From Anaeramoeba flamelloides (taxonomy: Eukaryota; Metamonada; Anaeramoebidae): a stretch of 64,000 bases of DNA. Below the pieces are notes generated by a model, which did not search any database, was not told the DNA's origin, and saw only the letters and a list, made by a program, of their open reading frames with translations. Position numbers and translations under genes: made by a program. Of the stretch, positions 22,697 through 32,987 are shown piece by piece. Position 1 is the first letter of the stretch. Every line of letters begins with the position of its first letter. The stretch covers positions 6,448,501 through 6,512,500 of the forward strand of contig JANTQA010000051.1 in assembly GCA_027625915.1 (NCBI GenBank), read 5' to 3'.

Positions 22697-23322
22697 GTGC
22701 GGATATTTTTTTACCATTATTTACATATATAGTATTAAAAGCCAATATACCAGAATTGTTAATAAATGTTGAATATATTTTTAATTATAGAAATTCCTAT
22801 AAAGTTTCAACAACAAAAAGTGGATATTATTTTGCGAATTTAATGTCATCAGTTTCCTTTTATCAATCTCTAACTGATGAAAATATAAAAGAAAAATTAC
22901 AGTTTCCTTCTGAAGATGATAAAATCGAGAAAAAAAATACTCTTCAAAAACGAGAAAGAAAATCAAAAACCAATAATAATAATCATTCGAAAAAAAGAAA
23001 CCATGATAAAACGGGGGAGACTGGGAAAGGGCGAGAAAGGGTGGGGGGTAAGAGAAGTGGGAGCGAAAGTGGGAAGAAAAAGGTGAAGGTGAATGTAAAG
23101 TCAAAGGATCACACAAACAGCATAGATTCAAAAGAAGAAAATGAAAAAAAAAATAATAGAAATTTGAAAAGTAAAGAAATTATATTTAAAAAAGAGTTAA
23201 AATTCTCCAAATTTGAAAATAAGGATATTAACCAATTAAATCAAAATGAAATTAATGAATTATTTGTATTGTATAAAGATTTATTATTTGAATATCGTAA
23301 AGCGCATAAAATTATTAAATGA
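22697..23322 (+). CDS. VARP-like VPS9-domain Rab exchange factor, exon 2
   Basis: Completes the VPS9 domain begun at 17159. It opens with ADIFLPLFTYIVLKANIPEL, then INVEYIFNYRN and TKSGYYFANLMSSVSFYQSL. The Asp of the opening ADIFLP and the Tyr of GYYFANL correspond to the two residues that matter most for exchange in Rabex-5, and both are present. After the domain (about residue 590) comes a basic Lys/Arg/Gly/Ser linker of about 85 residues and a short helix, LNQNEINELFVLYKDLLFEY. The frame ends with TGA at 23320, followed by A-rich sequence. Unlike animal VARP there are no ankyrin repeats. The linker around 23010-23100 is locally G-rich. Confidence 0.85.
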
Positions 23323-23604
23323 ATTATTTAAATTTTAATACATAATCCATAATTAAATAAAATATTTTTCGAAAATAAAAAAAAAAAAAAAAGTCAATTT
23401 TGAATGATTCTGTAATTTGTATTTTTTAAAGATTTTATATTGTTTTTATATTCATTGAATAGGCCAAGATCGTTTCAAGTAATGGGGGTTTCTTTTGAAA
23501 TGGGGAAATATTTTTTTGATCTCTATTTCTTTGGGGCATTTTGAGAAGAAAATCGTGGATTGAAATTCTGTCATCCTCTTATTGTTTTTCAGATTTGTAA
23601 TTCA
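23323..23604. other. 3' flank of the VPS9 gene
   Basis: AT-rich, with an A run near 23376. Nothing else recognised. Confidence 0.5.
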
Positions 23605-24080
23605 AAAATAAACTATTTTTCAAAAATGTCGACTCACTTTATAATGTTAATGAAAGTGGATTTTTATGTATTTTATCTTATATTCTTATCAAAAAAATAT
23701 TTTCATGTTTTTGATCAGATCAAAAACATTTTTTATCATTTCTTCAAATTTTAGTTTTGCTTTTTGTTTTTCTTTTTTTTTCTTTTTTTTTTTTTGATCC
23801 TTTCTTTTTATTTATTTTTTTTTTTGATACTTTTTTTGTATGAAAGTCAAATTGATATCTTATATATATATATCAGAAAATATCGATAAACGTTGAAAAA
23901 AAAATTGAGGTTATGTAATGTCTTTTAAATTGAATCTATTTATTATCAATAAAACTTCTTTTTAACTTCTTATGAATGAAATTTCAGTAACAAAAAATCT
24001 GTAAAGCTCTTTTCAATAATTTTGATTCACTTTTTTTTAGTTTTTGGTTTTGGATTTTTTAATTTTTAAAATATATAAGT
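23605..24080. repeat. Second copy of the element found at 6400
   Basis: Starts AAACTATTTTTCAAAAATGT and GACTCACTTTATAATGTTAA, like 6400, and shares the inner landmark TTTTTTTTAGTTTTTGGTTT. The right terminal repeat seen at about 7000-7024 was not found here, so the copy looks truncated or decayed. Confidence 0.5.
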
Positions 24081-24558
24081 TTTTATATTTTTAAAATAAT
24101 TAAAAGCTAGATGTGTAATAAGTTTAAATTATTTTTTATTTGAAAATTAAAAATTTTTTTTTATTTTTTCAATTTATTAAGAATGGAAATTTTTAATTTA
24201 AGAAATTAACTTTATTTAACAATTGTAATGAATAAGTGAAATTTTTTCATTCAAATTTTGATAATTAAATATTTTGTGTTATTCAGGGTATTGATTTTCA
24301 AGGAAAGGTATTAAAACGGCAAAGAAGAATACATGGAATCATCTTTATGTAAATAGAACTGTGTGAACTTGTTTTAATTTTAAACATTAACAATTTAAAA
24401 TATATTACTTATCCATATCAGAAATCTTTTTTTTTAACTTGCCAAGGATTAAGGGAATGATAAAATCTAAAAAGAATCTTCTATTAAATTTAATAACATA
24501 TTCAAAAAAAATTATAACATCATTAAAATTGAAAGACAAAGTCAAAGCCTTTTTACTA
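24081..24558. other. Non-coding AT-rich stretch
   Basis: No gene recognised. An open frame from 24439 runs into the MITE at 24559 and is an accident of it. Confidence 0.55.
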
Positions 24559-25079
24559 CAGCCGTTCCAACCCTACCGTGAAATCTATGATAAACAGAAA
24601 ATTCATTTTCTATCTCACACTTTTCTTTTTATGACAGGATTTTATGGCTATGTGATAGTCTATTACAAACCATGAAATTTTATAAGAGAGCAAAAATTTC
24701 TCATAGAGAAAAAATTTAAATTTGAATATTTTACTTCAAACCTTTCTAAATGATCAACAATTTACAAAAATTTTTCAATTTTTTTGGTGGATCTTCAATT
24801 TCTAAACACCTAAAAATCAAAAGGCAGGACCATTTTAAAGAAATTACTAAATTGGATCTCCATTCTTGGGAATCTTTGTTTTGGATTTTTGAATTTGTTT
24901 CATAAACAACAAGATTTTTTTCTCTAGTTTGAATCACATAAGAATATTTTAAAAAAAACAATGTCAAACCATAAAATCTGTAATAGCGTATAATAGAAGA
25001 TTTTTTTTTTTGTGTTTAACAGAGACAAAAAAGTCCATTTTTATGTCGGTCAAATTTCACGGTAGGGTTGGAACGGCTG
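24559..25079 (+). mobile_element. MITE family A, 521 bp
   Basis: Ends CAGCCGTTCCAACCCTACCG and CGGTAGGGTTGGAACGGCTG, flanked by TA. It is the reverse complement, along its length, of 2105-2624. This is the best preserved copy in the window. It has no transposase. Confidence 0.9.
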
Positions 25080-25840
25080 TAAAACACTTAACTTAGTTTA
25101 AGGCTATTTTCAATGTGAATTGCTGTTTTTAAAAGTATGATCTTGTTTTTCTCATTTTCAAAAAGTTTTAAATCATAAATATTTCGAAATTATATAAAAA
25201 AATAAATTTTTTCTTTGAAACAAGAAAGAAAGTTTATTTTCTCGGAAGAAAAGATACAAAAATATACTTCCTACAATAAAATGGTAAAATATTGGAATAA
25301 CTCAGTATTTAAATTTTAGTTAATTTCAAAAAAAAATAAAATAATTATGTTAAACTTGAAAAAAATATAATTTCTTGATTGAAAAAGTACGGTTTAAATC
25401 AATTATTGCTTTTTGGTTAATAAAAAATAACAAAAAAACGAAATATTAAAGTAAAAATAGTTCCAAAACACTTTTTTAAACCCTAGATAATTCAATTACA
25501 GTCTCAAAAAGTATTTTTAATTTGTTTATTTTTAATCAATAATCAATAACCTAATCTTATATATTTCAATGTTTAGTAACAACACAAGGATTAAAAGAAA
25601 TAAAAAGATAATTTCTATCTTTTATTATATATTTCCCAATATATAAAACTAATCACAAATAATAATTGAGATAAGAAAAAAAAAAATGAATAAAGATTAT
25701 AAAACAACTCGTTATCAGTAATAAAAAAAAGTAAAATTAAGAGTTACAAACCGCTTTATTAAAAAAATAAAAAATATATTCCTTTAGGAAAGAACTCTCT
25801 TTGTTGTTTAATATGATAATAATAGTCGTAATTTGAGAGC
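25080..25840. other. Non-coding AT-rich stretch
   Basis: No gene recognised. Confidence 0.55.
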
Positions 25841-26267
25841 TATCAAAAATTTCAAGTCATTATGAAGAGTATATGGTTTGTAAGATGGATCGGTTATTTC
25901 GTTTATCTCTTGACATCCAAAAGAAAGAAGTATTAGATTTTCAATTTTAGGATTTTATAATTTTTCCGAGATCTGAAACTTAAATAAAAGTTGGTATTAA
26001 AAAACAAAAAAACAACCTTTATTTGTTCTTGGTCTCGAGTTATCTAGTTTACAATCAAAACCTTTGAAAAAACAACTTTAATCAAAAAAAGTTTGGGTTT
26101 TTGTTTTTTAATGCCCACTATTAATTTAGAATTTGATCTCGGAAACATAATAAAATCCTAAAATTGAAAATCTAATACTTCTTTCTTTTGGATATCAAGA
26201 GATAAAGGAAATAACCCATCCATCTTACAAACCGTATACTCTTCATAGTGACTTGATTTTTTTGATA
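25841..26267. mobile_element. Foldback element (family B), arms of about 190 bp
   Basis: The left arm begins TATCAAAAATTTCAAGTCAT and the right arm, read backwards, TATCAAAAAAATCAAGTCAC. The two continue matching through TATGAAGAGTATAYGGTTTG, GTAAGATGGATSGGTTATTT and AGAAAGAAGTATTAGATTTT almost to the centre. Most of its 427 bp would fold into one hairpin. It has no coding capacity. Confidence 0.85.
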
Positions 26268-27198
26268 ACCCTTAAATCAATTGATTTTTGAAAAAAAAAA
26301 AAAAAAAACAATAGATGTTTCACAGATTGAAATTTTTCAGTAAATGTAAATAAAATCCGAAAGTTAAAAAAATATGGGTACAACAAAATAATAATATTAT
26401 TTCCTTTTTAAAAATGATAATATTTATTTCTCATTCCTAAAATATTATTCTAGTTTATAATTTGAAGTAAAACCCAAAGATCTTTACAACATCTTTTAGA
26501 AATGATATTTTTAGAAAATAAATTTAACTTCCTATGTTGACCCTAAGACACAATTTTTACTCCGTTAATTTGATTGTTGCAGTAATAATTAATATATATT
26601 TTGGAAATAGAAATAAAAATATTCATTTATTAATTGGAAAATAATAGTAATACTGAATTATCAAAGATTCTTTATATAGATGTGGTGTCATTAAAGAAGA
26701 ATAAAAAAGAAGAAATATTTTGGTCAAAAATTTCTTGCTCGAATTACAATTTTAATCAAAACAACAAAAGTAACAAAACATGTTTGAGTTCTTGAAAGAT
26801 TGAAAAATAATTCTCGATTTAACAGAATTTATTTTGAAATTTGAGGATTGTTTAAAAAAGTAAAAATAAAAACACAGTAAGAAAAACAACAAGTGTAAAA
26901 GGTATCAATAAAGATACATCAAAAAAAAAAGTTAGTTGATCTAAAAAAAATATACAGAACTAAAAATTCAAATTTTTTTTTTTATGTTTATTTATCAACA
27001 ATTATACAGAAAAAGAAATTTAACAATCATAATTTCCAATGTTTTGATCGGTGGTAAAGTGGAATTATGTTATGAAAAAAGTATTTAGAAAAAATTTTTT
27101 TCAGAAAAAGAGAAAGAAAGAAAAGAAAAGAAAAGAAAAGATAAGATAAGAAAAGAAAAGATAAGAAAAGATAAGAAAAGAAAAGAAGAGAAATTCGC
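26268..27198. other. Non-coding stretch ending in an AAAAG-type repeat
   Basis: AT-rich, with no gene seen. A purine tract of AAAAG/ATAAG units (27104-27190) directly precedes the 3' end of the endosulfine gene. Confidence 0.6.
27104..27190 (+). repeat. (AAAAG)n/(ATAAG)n purine tract
   Basis: About 17 pentamer units, mostly AAAAG with interspersed ATAAG, just downstream of the stop codon of the minus-strand gene. Confidence 0.95.
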
Positions 27199-27417
27199 TT
27201 AATCGGTTTTATTAAAGCTCAAATTTGACTTTTTCCTTTGAAAGGGTATTGGTTGTTTAAATCTGTAGGAGTTTTGTTTGAGTTGAAAACTTTTGTTTTC
27301 GTGGCTAAGATTATTTTGTGTTTTGATCACATTCTCGCTTTGTTGGTATGTTTGCCTTTTCTTTTTCATATTTTCCTTTTTAATAAACCAATCAGCAGAA
27401 TCAAAAGTCTTATTTTT
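27199..27417 (-). CDS. Endosulfine (ENSA/ARPP19/Igo)-like protein, exon 2
   Basis: Endosulfines are small disordered proteins that, once phosphorylated by Greatwall/Rim15 kinase on the Ser of FDSGDY, bind and inhibit PP2A-B55 and so promote mitosis or quiescence. This exon begins KNKTFDSADWFIKKENMKKK, matching KYFDSGDY plus the basic helix of ENSA, and ends PFQRKKSNLSF, matching the C-terminal RKSSL site. The core hexapeptide is FDSADW: Gly to Ala and Tyr to Trp, with the key Asp-Ser-x-Asp kept. The in-frame ATG upstream (27441) would give MKQPHFIK, which I read as intron; the acceptor AAG is at 27418-27420. Spliced length is 122 residues, close to human ENSA (121). Confidence 0.72.
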   Translation of the reverse strand, partial: KNKTFDSADWFIKKENMKKKRQTYQQSENVIKTQNNLSHENKSFQLKQNSYRFKQPIPFQRKKSNLSFNKTD

Positions 27418-27565
27418 CTTTATAAAATGAGGTTGTTTCATTTAATAGTAAAAATTGGGTGTTATGTGATATAAGGAATTGAGGAATTAGTATCCAACAA
27501 ATGTATTGATCTAAAAAAGACATTTATAATAACCTAAAAATAAATAAATAAAAAAAATATCTTAC
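27418..27565 (-). other. 148-bp intron of the endosulfine-like gene
   Basis: On the minus strand it starts GTAAGA after the codon CAA and ends ATAAAG. Splicing in phase 0 joins HGSQ to KNKTFDSADW. The acceptor has only a weak pyrimidine tract, so its exact position could differ by a few codons. Confidence 0.6.
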
Positions 27566-27715
27566 TTGTGATCCGTGCGAAACAAGATATTTAGCAATAT
27601 TTTCCCCTTTTAATTTATTAAATTCATCGTTGAATGGGTTTTTCTTGATGACCTTTTTATCTTTTAATGAAGATGTGCTTTCTTTCAATTGGTTTTCTTG
27701 TTTAAGATGACTCAT
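27566..27715 (-). CDS. Endosulfine-like protein, exon 1
   Basis: Fifty codons from ATG (27715): a hydrophilic N terminus (SHLKQENQLKESTSSLKDKK), then FNDEFNKLKGENIAKYLVSH before the donor GTAAGA at 27565. In endosulfines a charged N terminus and a short helix likewise precede the FDSGDY motif. Read without splicing, the frame ends in Phe/Tyr/Leu nonsense 13 codons later. The gene is minus strand, isolated, with no neighbour within several kb upstream. Confidence 0.68.
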
Positions 27716-30700
27716 TTTTGAGGAGAATTTTAAAAAAAGATATTATACAAAAATGATTTTTTTAAAATATTATTTTATCGAAAGTGATCAGTCAAAATGA
27801 CAAAATTTTAACAAATGATCCTTTCTGATTTAAGTGGTAATTTTTTTTTTATTTTTATGGTTGATCGAAATTCAAGCAGAGAGTTCCAGAGATGAATTAA
27901 TTTCGTTTTTCTGATAATGAACAAAAACACAACATTTTAAGTCTAGTTTTTTAAGAGTTAATTTCGTTTTATTAAATGGGATAACAAGTAATGTCCTGAT
28001 CAGGTTTTCTGTATTTGTTGCTTACTTTTTTACAAAGAGTAAAACATTTCAAAGTAAAAATTTTCATTGAAAGGGTGTTTCCTTTTTGATTTGGAAACAG
28101 TATTGGTTTTAGTCAATGGTCTGGAAATTAAAATCCGTTTTTTAAGATTCAAAAAACAATAAATTATTTTCTAAAAATTTTTGATTTTTACAGGGTTAAA
28201 TTTCTTAGAAAGTTGATTGGTTAGGATTTGTCTGTTCTATTTTCATTGATTTTCGTTTACGTCTCTGAATTTTTCCTATTTGATCAAGTTTTTTGAAATC
28301 ATTTTCTAACTTGAATTGAGAGATTTTAGTAAGGTTTTATCTTTAATAAATTTATTGATCTTACCGGTTTTATTGCTCAAAAAAAACACAAGGAAAATTC
28401 TTTTGTCAAATCTTTTGAGTTTAATGATAAAAGTTGATTAGTGTGAAAAGTTGTATTAGTTTGATTCTAGAATCATTTTTTATAACTGCAAATAGCAAAT
28501 TAATTAAAAATTAAGAAAAAAATTTTTAGAAAATTATCTTTTTACCCTACATTGAAAGAAGAAAGCCTTTCAAATTTTTTGTTTTTATTGAATTCTTATT
28601 ATTTTAGAAGATTTTTTGTCAATTTTTTATTTCCAAAATTGATTTTTTTAAAAGTTGTGTTTTTTATTATTTGAAAAGTGAGTCTTGATAATGACCAAGA
28701 ATTTCTGAAGAAAGTTCATTCAAAAACGTCCCTTATCGCTCTCATAATTTTTAAAATGTGCTCTTTAGAATTCTGTTTGGATTTTATCACAAATTTTGAA
28801 TCCAATCTAGTAATTCAAAACATTTATCAAACCAATTTTTCTTTCAAAGGTTAACTTTTGATTCAAATACATTATCAATAGGACGATGGTGTGACCATTT
28901 TTTCTGATTTATTTGTTTTGAGAAAACAGAAATTTAAAAAATACTGATCTAATAAAAAAAAAAATAAAAGTTATTTTAGAAAAGTGTTTTAAAAAAATTT
29001 TTTCGAACAAATCCTTAATACAGTTCTAAAATTCAAAAGACCGATTTTTCGTATATTACCAATAACTTCCATTTTAAAAGGTTTTACAAATGCCTTTAAG
29101 AAGTAGAAATTTTAATTAACTCTTTTGAAAAAAATGATTTTTCAAAAAATTTTATTATAGGAAATCTAGAATTTTAGTGAAAATGATCAAAATCAACCTT
29201 ATTTTTGAAGTTACGAAGAATAAAAAGGGGAATTAAAGATTTTCGTTAGTGTGGGGTCTAAATTTGGTTTTTAGGAATTTCAATTTCATCAAGATCCTCC
29301 AAGTAGAGTGTAATGAAAAATCAAATAGTTAATTTTTAAAGAGATGGCAAAAATGAGTAAAAATAGCATTTATAAGGGAAATTCATATCTCGTAAATTAT
29401 CACTATCAAAAATTCCTCTGGGTATTTAGTAAGTATTTTTTTGTCAATAGTTGAGAAAAAATTATCTTTATATTATTACGAAATTAAAGAAATTGTGAAA
29501 ATAACCAATTTCTAATTTTTAGATTTTTCATTATAAATCTCCAAAAGTATCCAGAGTTATTTCCTCTTTTAAAATATAAACTCTTGATATAAATTTAAGG
29601 AAAAATTTCAAATTAAGGAATCAGTACTCTATGACAACAGGCCAAAATTTGAATGTTATGTATTGGTAACATTTTCTACTTTCAAATTTTGGAGATCTCA
29701 AGTGTCAAAAAATTCTAATCGACAAAGAAAGCCAATAAAGAAAATTAGTTTAGTGAGAACAATTTTTTTTTTCGAATTTTTCTAAAAAAGAAAAGATTAA
29801 ATTCATTTTATTTCTTGGATTATAATTTTTTTTTACTTCGTTTATTGTCATTTTGATCATCGTTATTTAACAAAAAGTCTTTTTTACGAGTTATACTAAT
29901 ATAAAGATTTTTTTTTTGTTTGAGATAATTCATTTGATGAACCAAAAAAAAAAAAAAAAAAAATTAATTTATTCAACATATTAAAAATGTTGGTTTTTAT
30001 TTTAAGAGTGTAGTTATATCTAAATATAGTTTAAAAACCATTTTAAAATTTTAAATAGAAATTGTGTTTTAGTAATAAGATTAAATTTGATTTTTCAAAC
30101 TAAAATTTTCTTGAAGATATTTGGGAATCAAGTAATTTTATCCACAATCTCCAAAATCAATTTTGTTCTCATTCGAATTATTTAAATTGTTATAATGATT
30201 CTTGTTAATAAGACCAAGAAATTTGTATAAAAAAGTTTCAAAATTAAAACTTCTTTTGAGAGTTTTTTCATAATTTTTGGGAAACTGGAAAAAGACTTTT
30301 TTCAAATTTTAAAGAATAAAAAAAATTATTTCATAGATCAAAATTTCTTTGATAAAGTGTATTTAGACTTCTATCAAATTAACATTTACTAAACCACATG
30401 GATGCACAGTGGTTTATTTTGCAGATATCTGAATTGAATTATTAAAAAATAAGAACAAAATAAAAAATTTTATTTCAAAATCAAGACTTTCCAACATAAA
30501 ACGAAAAATATATTTTACAACATTTTCAAGAATTAATTTAACTGTTAATAAAAATAATGGGTTAGTTTTTTTCGTTTTATATTTGAAACACGTGTATTTT
30601 GGATTTCAAAAAATGGATGAAAATTAAAAAATTGTTTGGATGCGGTCAATCCATCTATCTCCACTGCAAAACACAAATTACAAAAACAATTTTTTTAAAA

Positions 30701-31053
30701 GATCTTAACAAGATTCCATTTTATTGTTATAAAATATAAACTACTTGGGGTCTACAATCCATGAAATTTGAAAAATAAATATCTTCTGTATGGTCTAGTA
30801 AGTTTTTAATTTAGTTCTTATCTGATTAATTTTGACATTGTATTGGTTTTAATTGAATTTAAAAAGGTACGTTTTGACAATTTATATTTTGGTTTTCCAA
30901 AATCCAGAATCGGAGACCCAAATAGGGTGGTATTTAAGAATTGATTTTGATTTTTTTGTTATAAATTGAAATATATATTTTCCTTTGACTCAAATAATGT
31001 AAAAAAAAGAAAGAAAAAAAATTAAAAGTTCCAAATAAAACCAAACCTAAATA
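27716..31053. other. Long AT-rich stretch without a recognised gene
   Basis: About 3.3 kb with no frame of interest on either strand and no clear repeat partner. An A run of about 20 lies near 29945. Homopolymer tracts are frequent. It should include the promoter of the endosulfine-like gene at its left end. Confidence 0.55.
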
Positions 31054-31250
31054 CAGTCGGTTTCATTTTTAAGGCACAAACTTTCAACAAAATTTAAAGT
31101 ACAAAAAAATCTCAAATTAAGGCACAAAATTTGTATTTTTTTTTTTTTTTCAAATTATTTTACTAGAATCAAAATTTTGTGCCTTAATTTGAGATTTTTT
31201 TGTGCTTTAAATTTCGTTGAAAGTTTGTGTCTTAAAAGTGAAACTGACTG
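31054..31250. mobile_element. MITE family C, 197 bp
   Basis: Starts CAGTCGGTTTCATTTTTAAG and ends AAAAGTGAAACTGACTG, flanked by TA on both sides. Each arm contains AAGGCACAAA and AAATCTCAAATTAAGGCAC, so nearly the whole element is a hairpin. Two more copies of the same length are at 43824 and 47143. Confidence 0.93.
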
Positions 31251-32130
31251 TAAAAATTTGAATCACCAACATAAAAAACACATTTTATTCTTAGATACCT
31301 ACAAATAAATTAGTTTTACCGTCTTCAATTTGGATTTAGTTAAAAAAAATAATAAATTGGCAAAAATTGCCTTTTGAACCTCAATTAAAATCCGTATCAA
31401 GTTGAAGATCAATCATATAAGAACCAAAATAACAACTTGACATGCCCTGCACATGGTAGTCCCTCCCCAAATTCCTCGGGTCGTAAACATTATGACACAT
31501 ATATCAAATTCTTGTAAAAAAAACTTTTTAAAATTAAATTCTTATTAAAAGTGGCTTAATTTAAAAATTTTTTTTTTATCCATAAATTTGTTTAAAAGTT
31601 TATTTCTTAAAGTGAAACGGTCTATAGATAAGAAAATACTTTTTTAAGTTTTCTCTTCGTTTTAAATTTTCTCATTTGGGTCCTAGGAATATTTTTTATT
31701 TTATATTTGTTTTTTTGAAATTGAGAAATCTATTAAACTCTTTTGTATTAAAGTAGTGAAAAAAATACCTTACATGAAAAAAATCCTGGACAAGATTTTT
31801 AATTAGAATATTAGTAAAATTGTTATGTAATTTCATTTATTTAAAATCAAATCCTTTTTTTAAGAATCGACCTTTTAAAATTATAACTCACCGGCTTATT
31901 GGAATGATGATTAATGAAGTCACACTTGTTCAAAACCTCATACAGGCTATCAAAAAATAAGAATAAAAATTATCATTTTCCAAACCCTAGTAAACCTCGA
32001 TAAAACTCGATTATTTTACGAAAAAGGTTGATCTACTTATTCTATCAAATAATTGTATGAGTATTCTAGAGAGACCTTACTTTAATGAAATTTAAGTAGG
32101 TTTATTACTATCTTCATAAAAATTTTGGTT
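31251..32130. other. AT-rich stretch with a family C remnant and a GC-rich patch
   Basis: 31555-31624 ends TTCTTAAAGTGAAACGGTCTA, a decayed right end of family C. 31438-31495 is an unusually GC-rich patch (CCCTGCACATGGTAGTCCCT and following) of unknown nature. No gene recognised. Confidence 0.5.
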
Positions 32131-32987
32131 CGAGTCTTTCCAAGTCTACCTTAAAATTTTAAATAAAACACAACCGAGTTTTCTATTCTTATTTTTCATT
32201 TTCAAAAAATTTCGGAAATAAGAGTTATTATTCAAAAAAAAATTTTCAATTAATGAGCTATTATTCAAATTTTTGGAAAATCAAAAAAAAAAAAAAAATT
32301 AAAGATTCTTGAATTACTTTAAAATATACAGCTATTCCAAGGCTACCGTGAAATTTTATCAATATCAAATTTTGATATTGATATAGATTTTTAAATATAA
32401 GAATATAAGAATAAGAAAGCTTTCATTGAAAATATTTTTTCATAAATGAGTTCATATGCAAAATATTTTTCTAATGTGATCGAAAAATAAATTCATTTTT
32501 TCGAGGGAATTTTATGTTGTTTCTTAATGAATTTTTAATGTTTAGAGTCATTTTGGGTTCTTAAAATTTATTTTTTGACAATCAGAAAAAATTCTTGAAT
32601 ATTGACTCATTTAGGATTTTTTTTTTTCAATATAAGCTTTATTATACACATATTGAAATTTTTAAAAATTTATATCAGCATCAAAATTTGATATTGATAA
32701 AATTTCACGGTAGCTTTGGATTGGCTGTAGTTCAAAAAAGGTAAATTTTTAAAGATGAGTAGATATTGGTATTTTTTTTGAGCTGTTTTGTACTGATAAT
32801 TTTAAAGTTTCATAGGATCTTGAATTTTTTTTTTTTGATTTTCCAAAAATTTGAATAATAGTTCATTAATTGAAAATTTTTTTTTGAATAATAACTCTTA
32901 TTTCCGAAATTTTTTGAAAATAGAAAATAAGAATCAAAAATCCAATTGTGTTTTATTTAAAATTTTATGGTAGCCTTGGAACAGCTG
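32131..32987. mobile_element. Outer MITE, family A relative, interrupted by an inner copy
   Basis: The left arm (about 32131-32320) and the right arm (about 32816-32987) are reverse complements: ACCTTAAAATTTTAAATAAA against TTTATTTAAAATTTTATGGT, with AATAAGAGTTATTATTCAAA and AATGAGCTATTATTCAAATT matched in the same way. The right end GGAACAGCTG resembles family A ends. The inner element 32329-32727 was inserted between the arms. Confidence 0.7.
32329..32727. mobile_element. Inner MITE, family A relative, 399 bp
   Basis: Ends CAGCTATTCCAAGGCTACCG and CGGTAGCTTTGGATTGGCTG, flanked by TA. The inverted ends extend through GTGAAATTTTATCAATATCA. The interior differs from the 520-bp family A elements, so it is a subfamily. 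Confidence 0.8.

Noticed and set aside
24439-24675. 78-codon plus-strand frame
   Set aside because: It runs across the boundary of the MITE at 24559 and has no domain.
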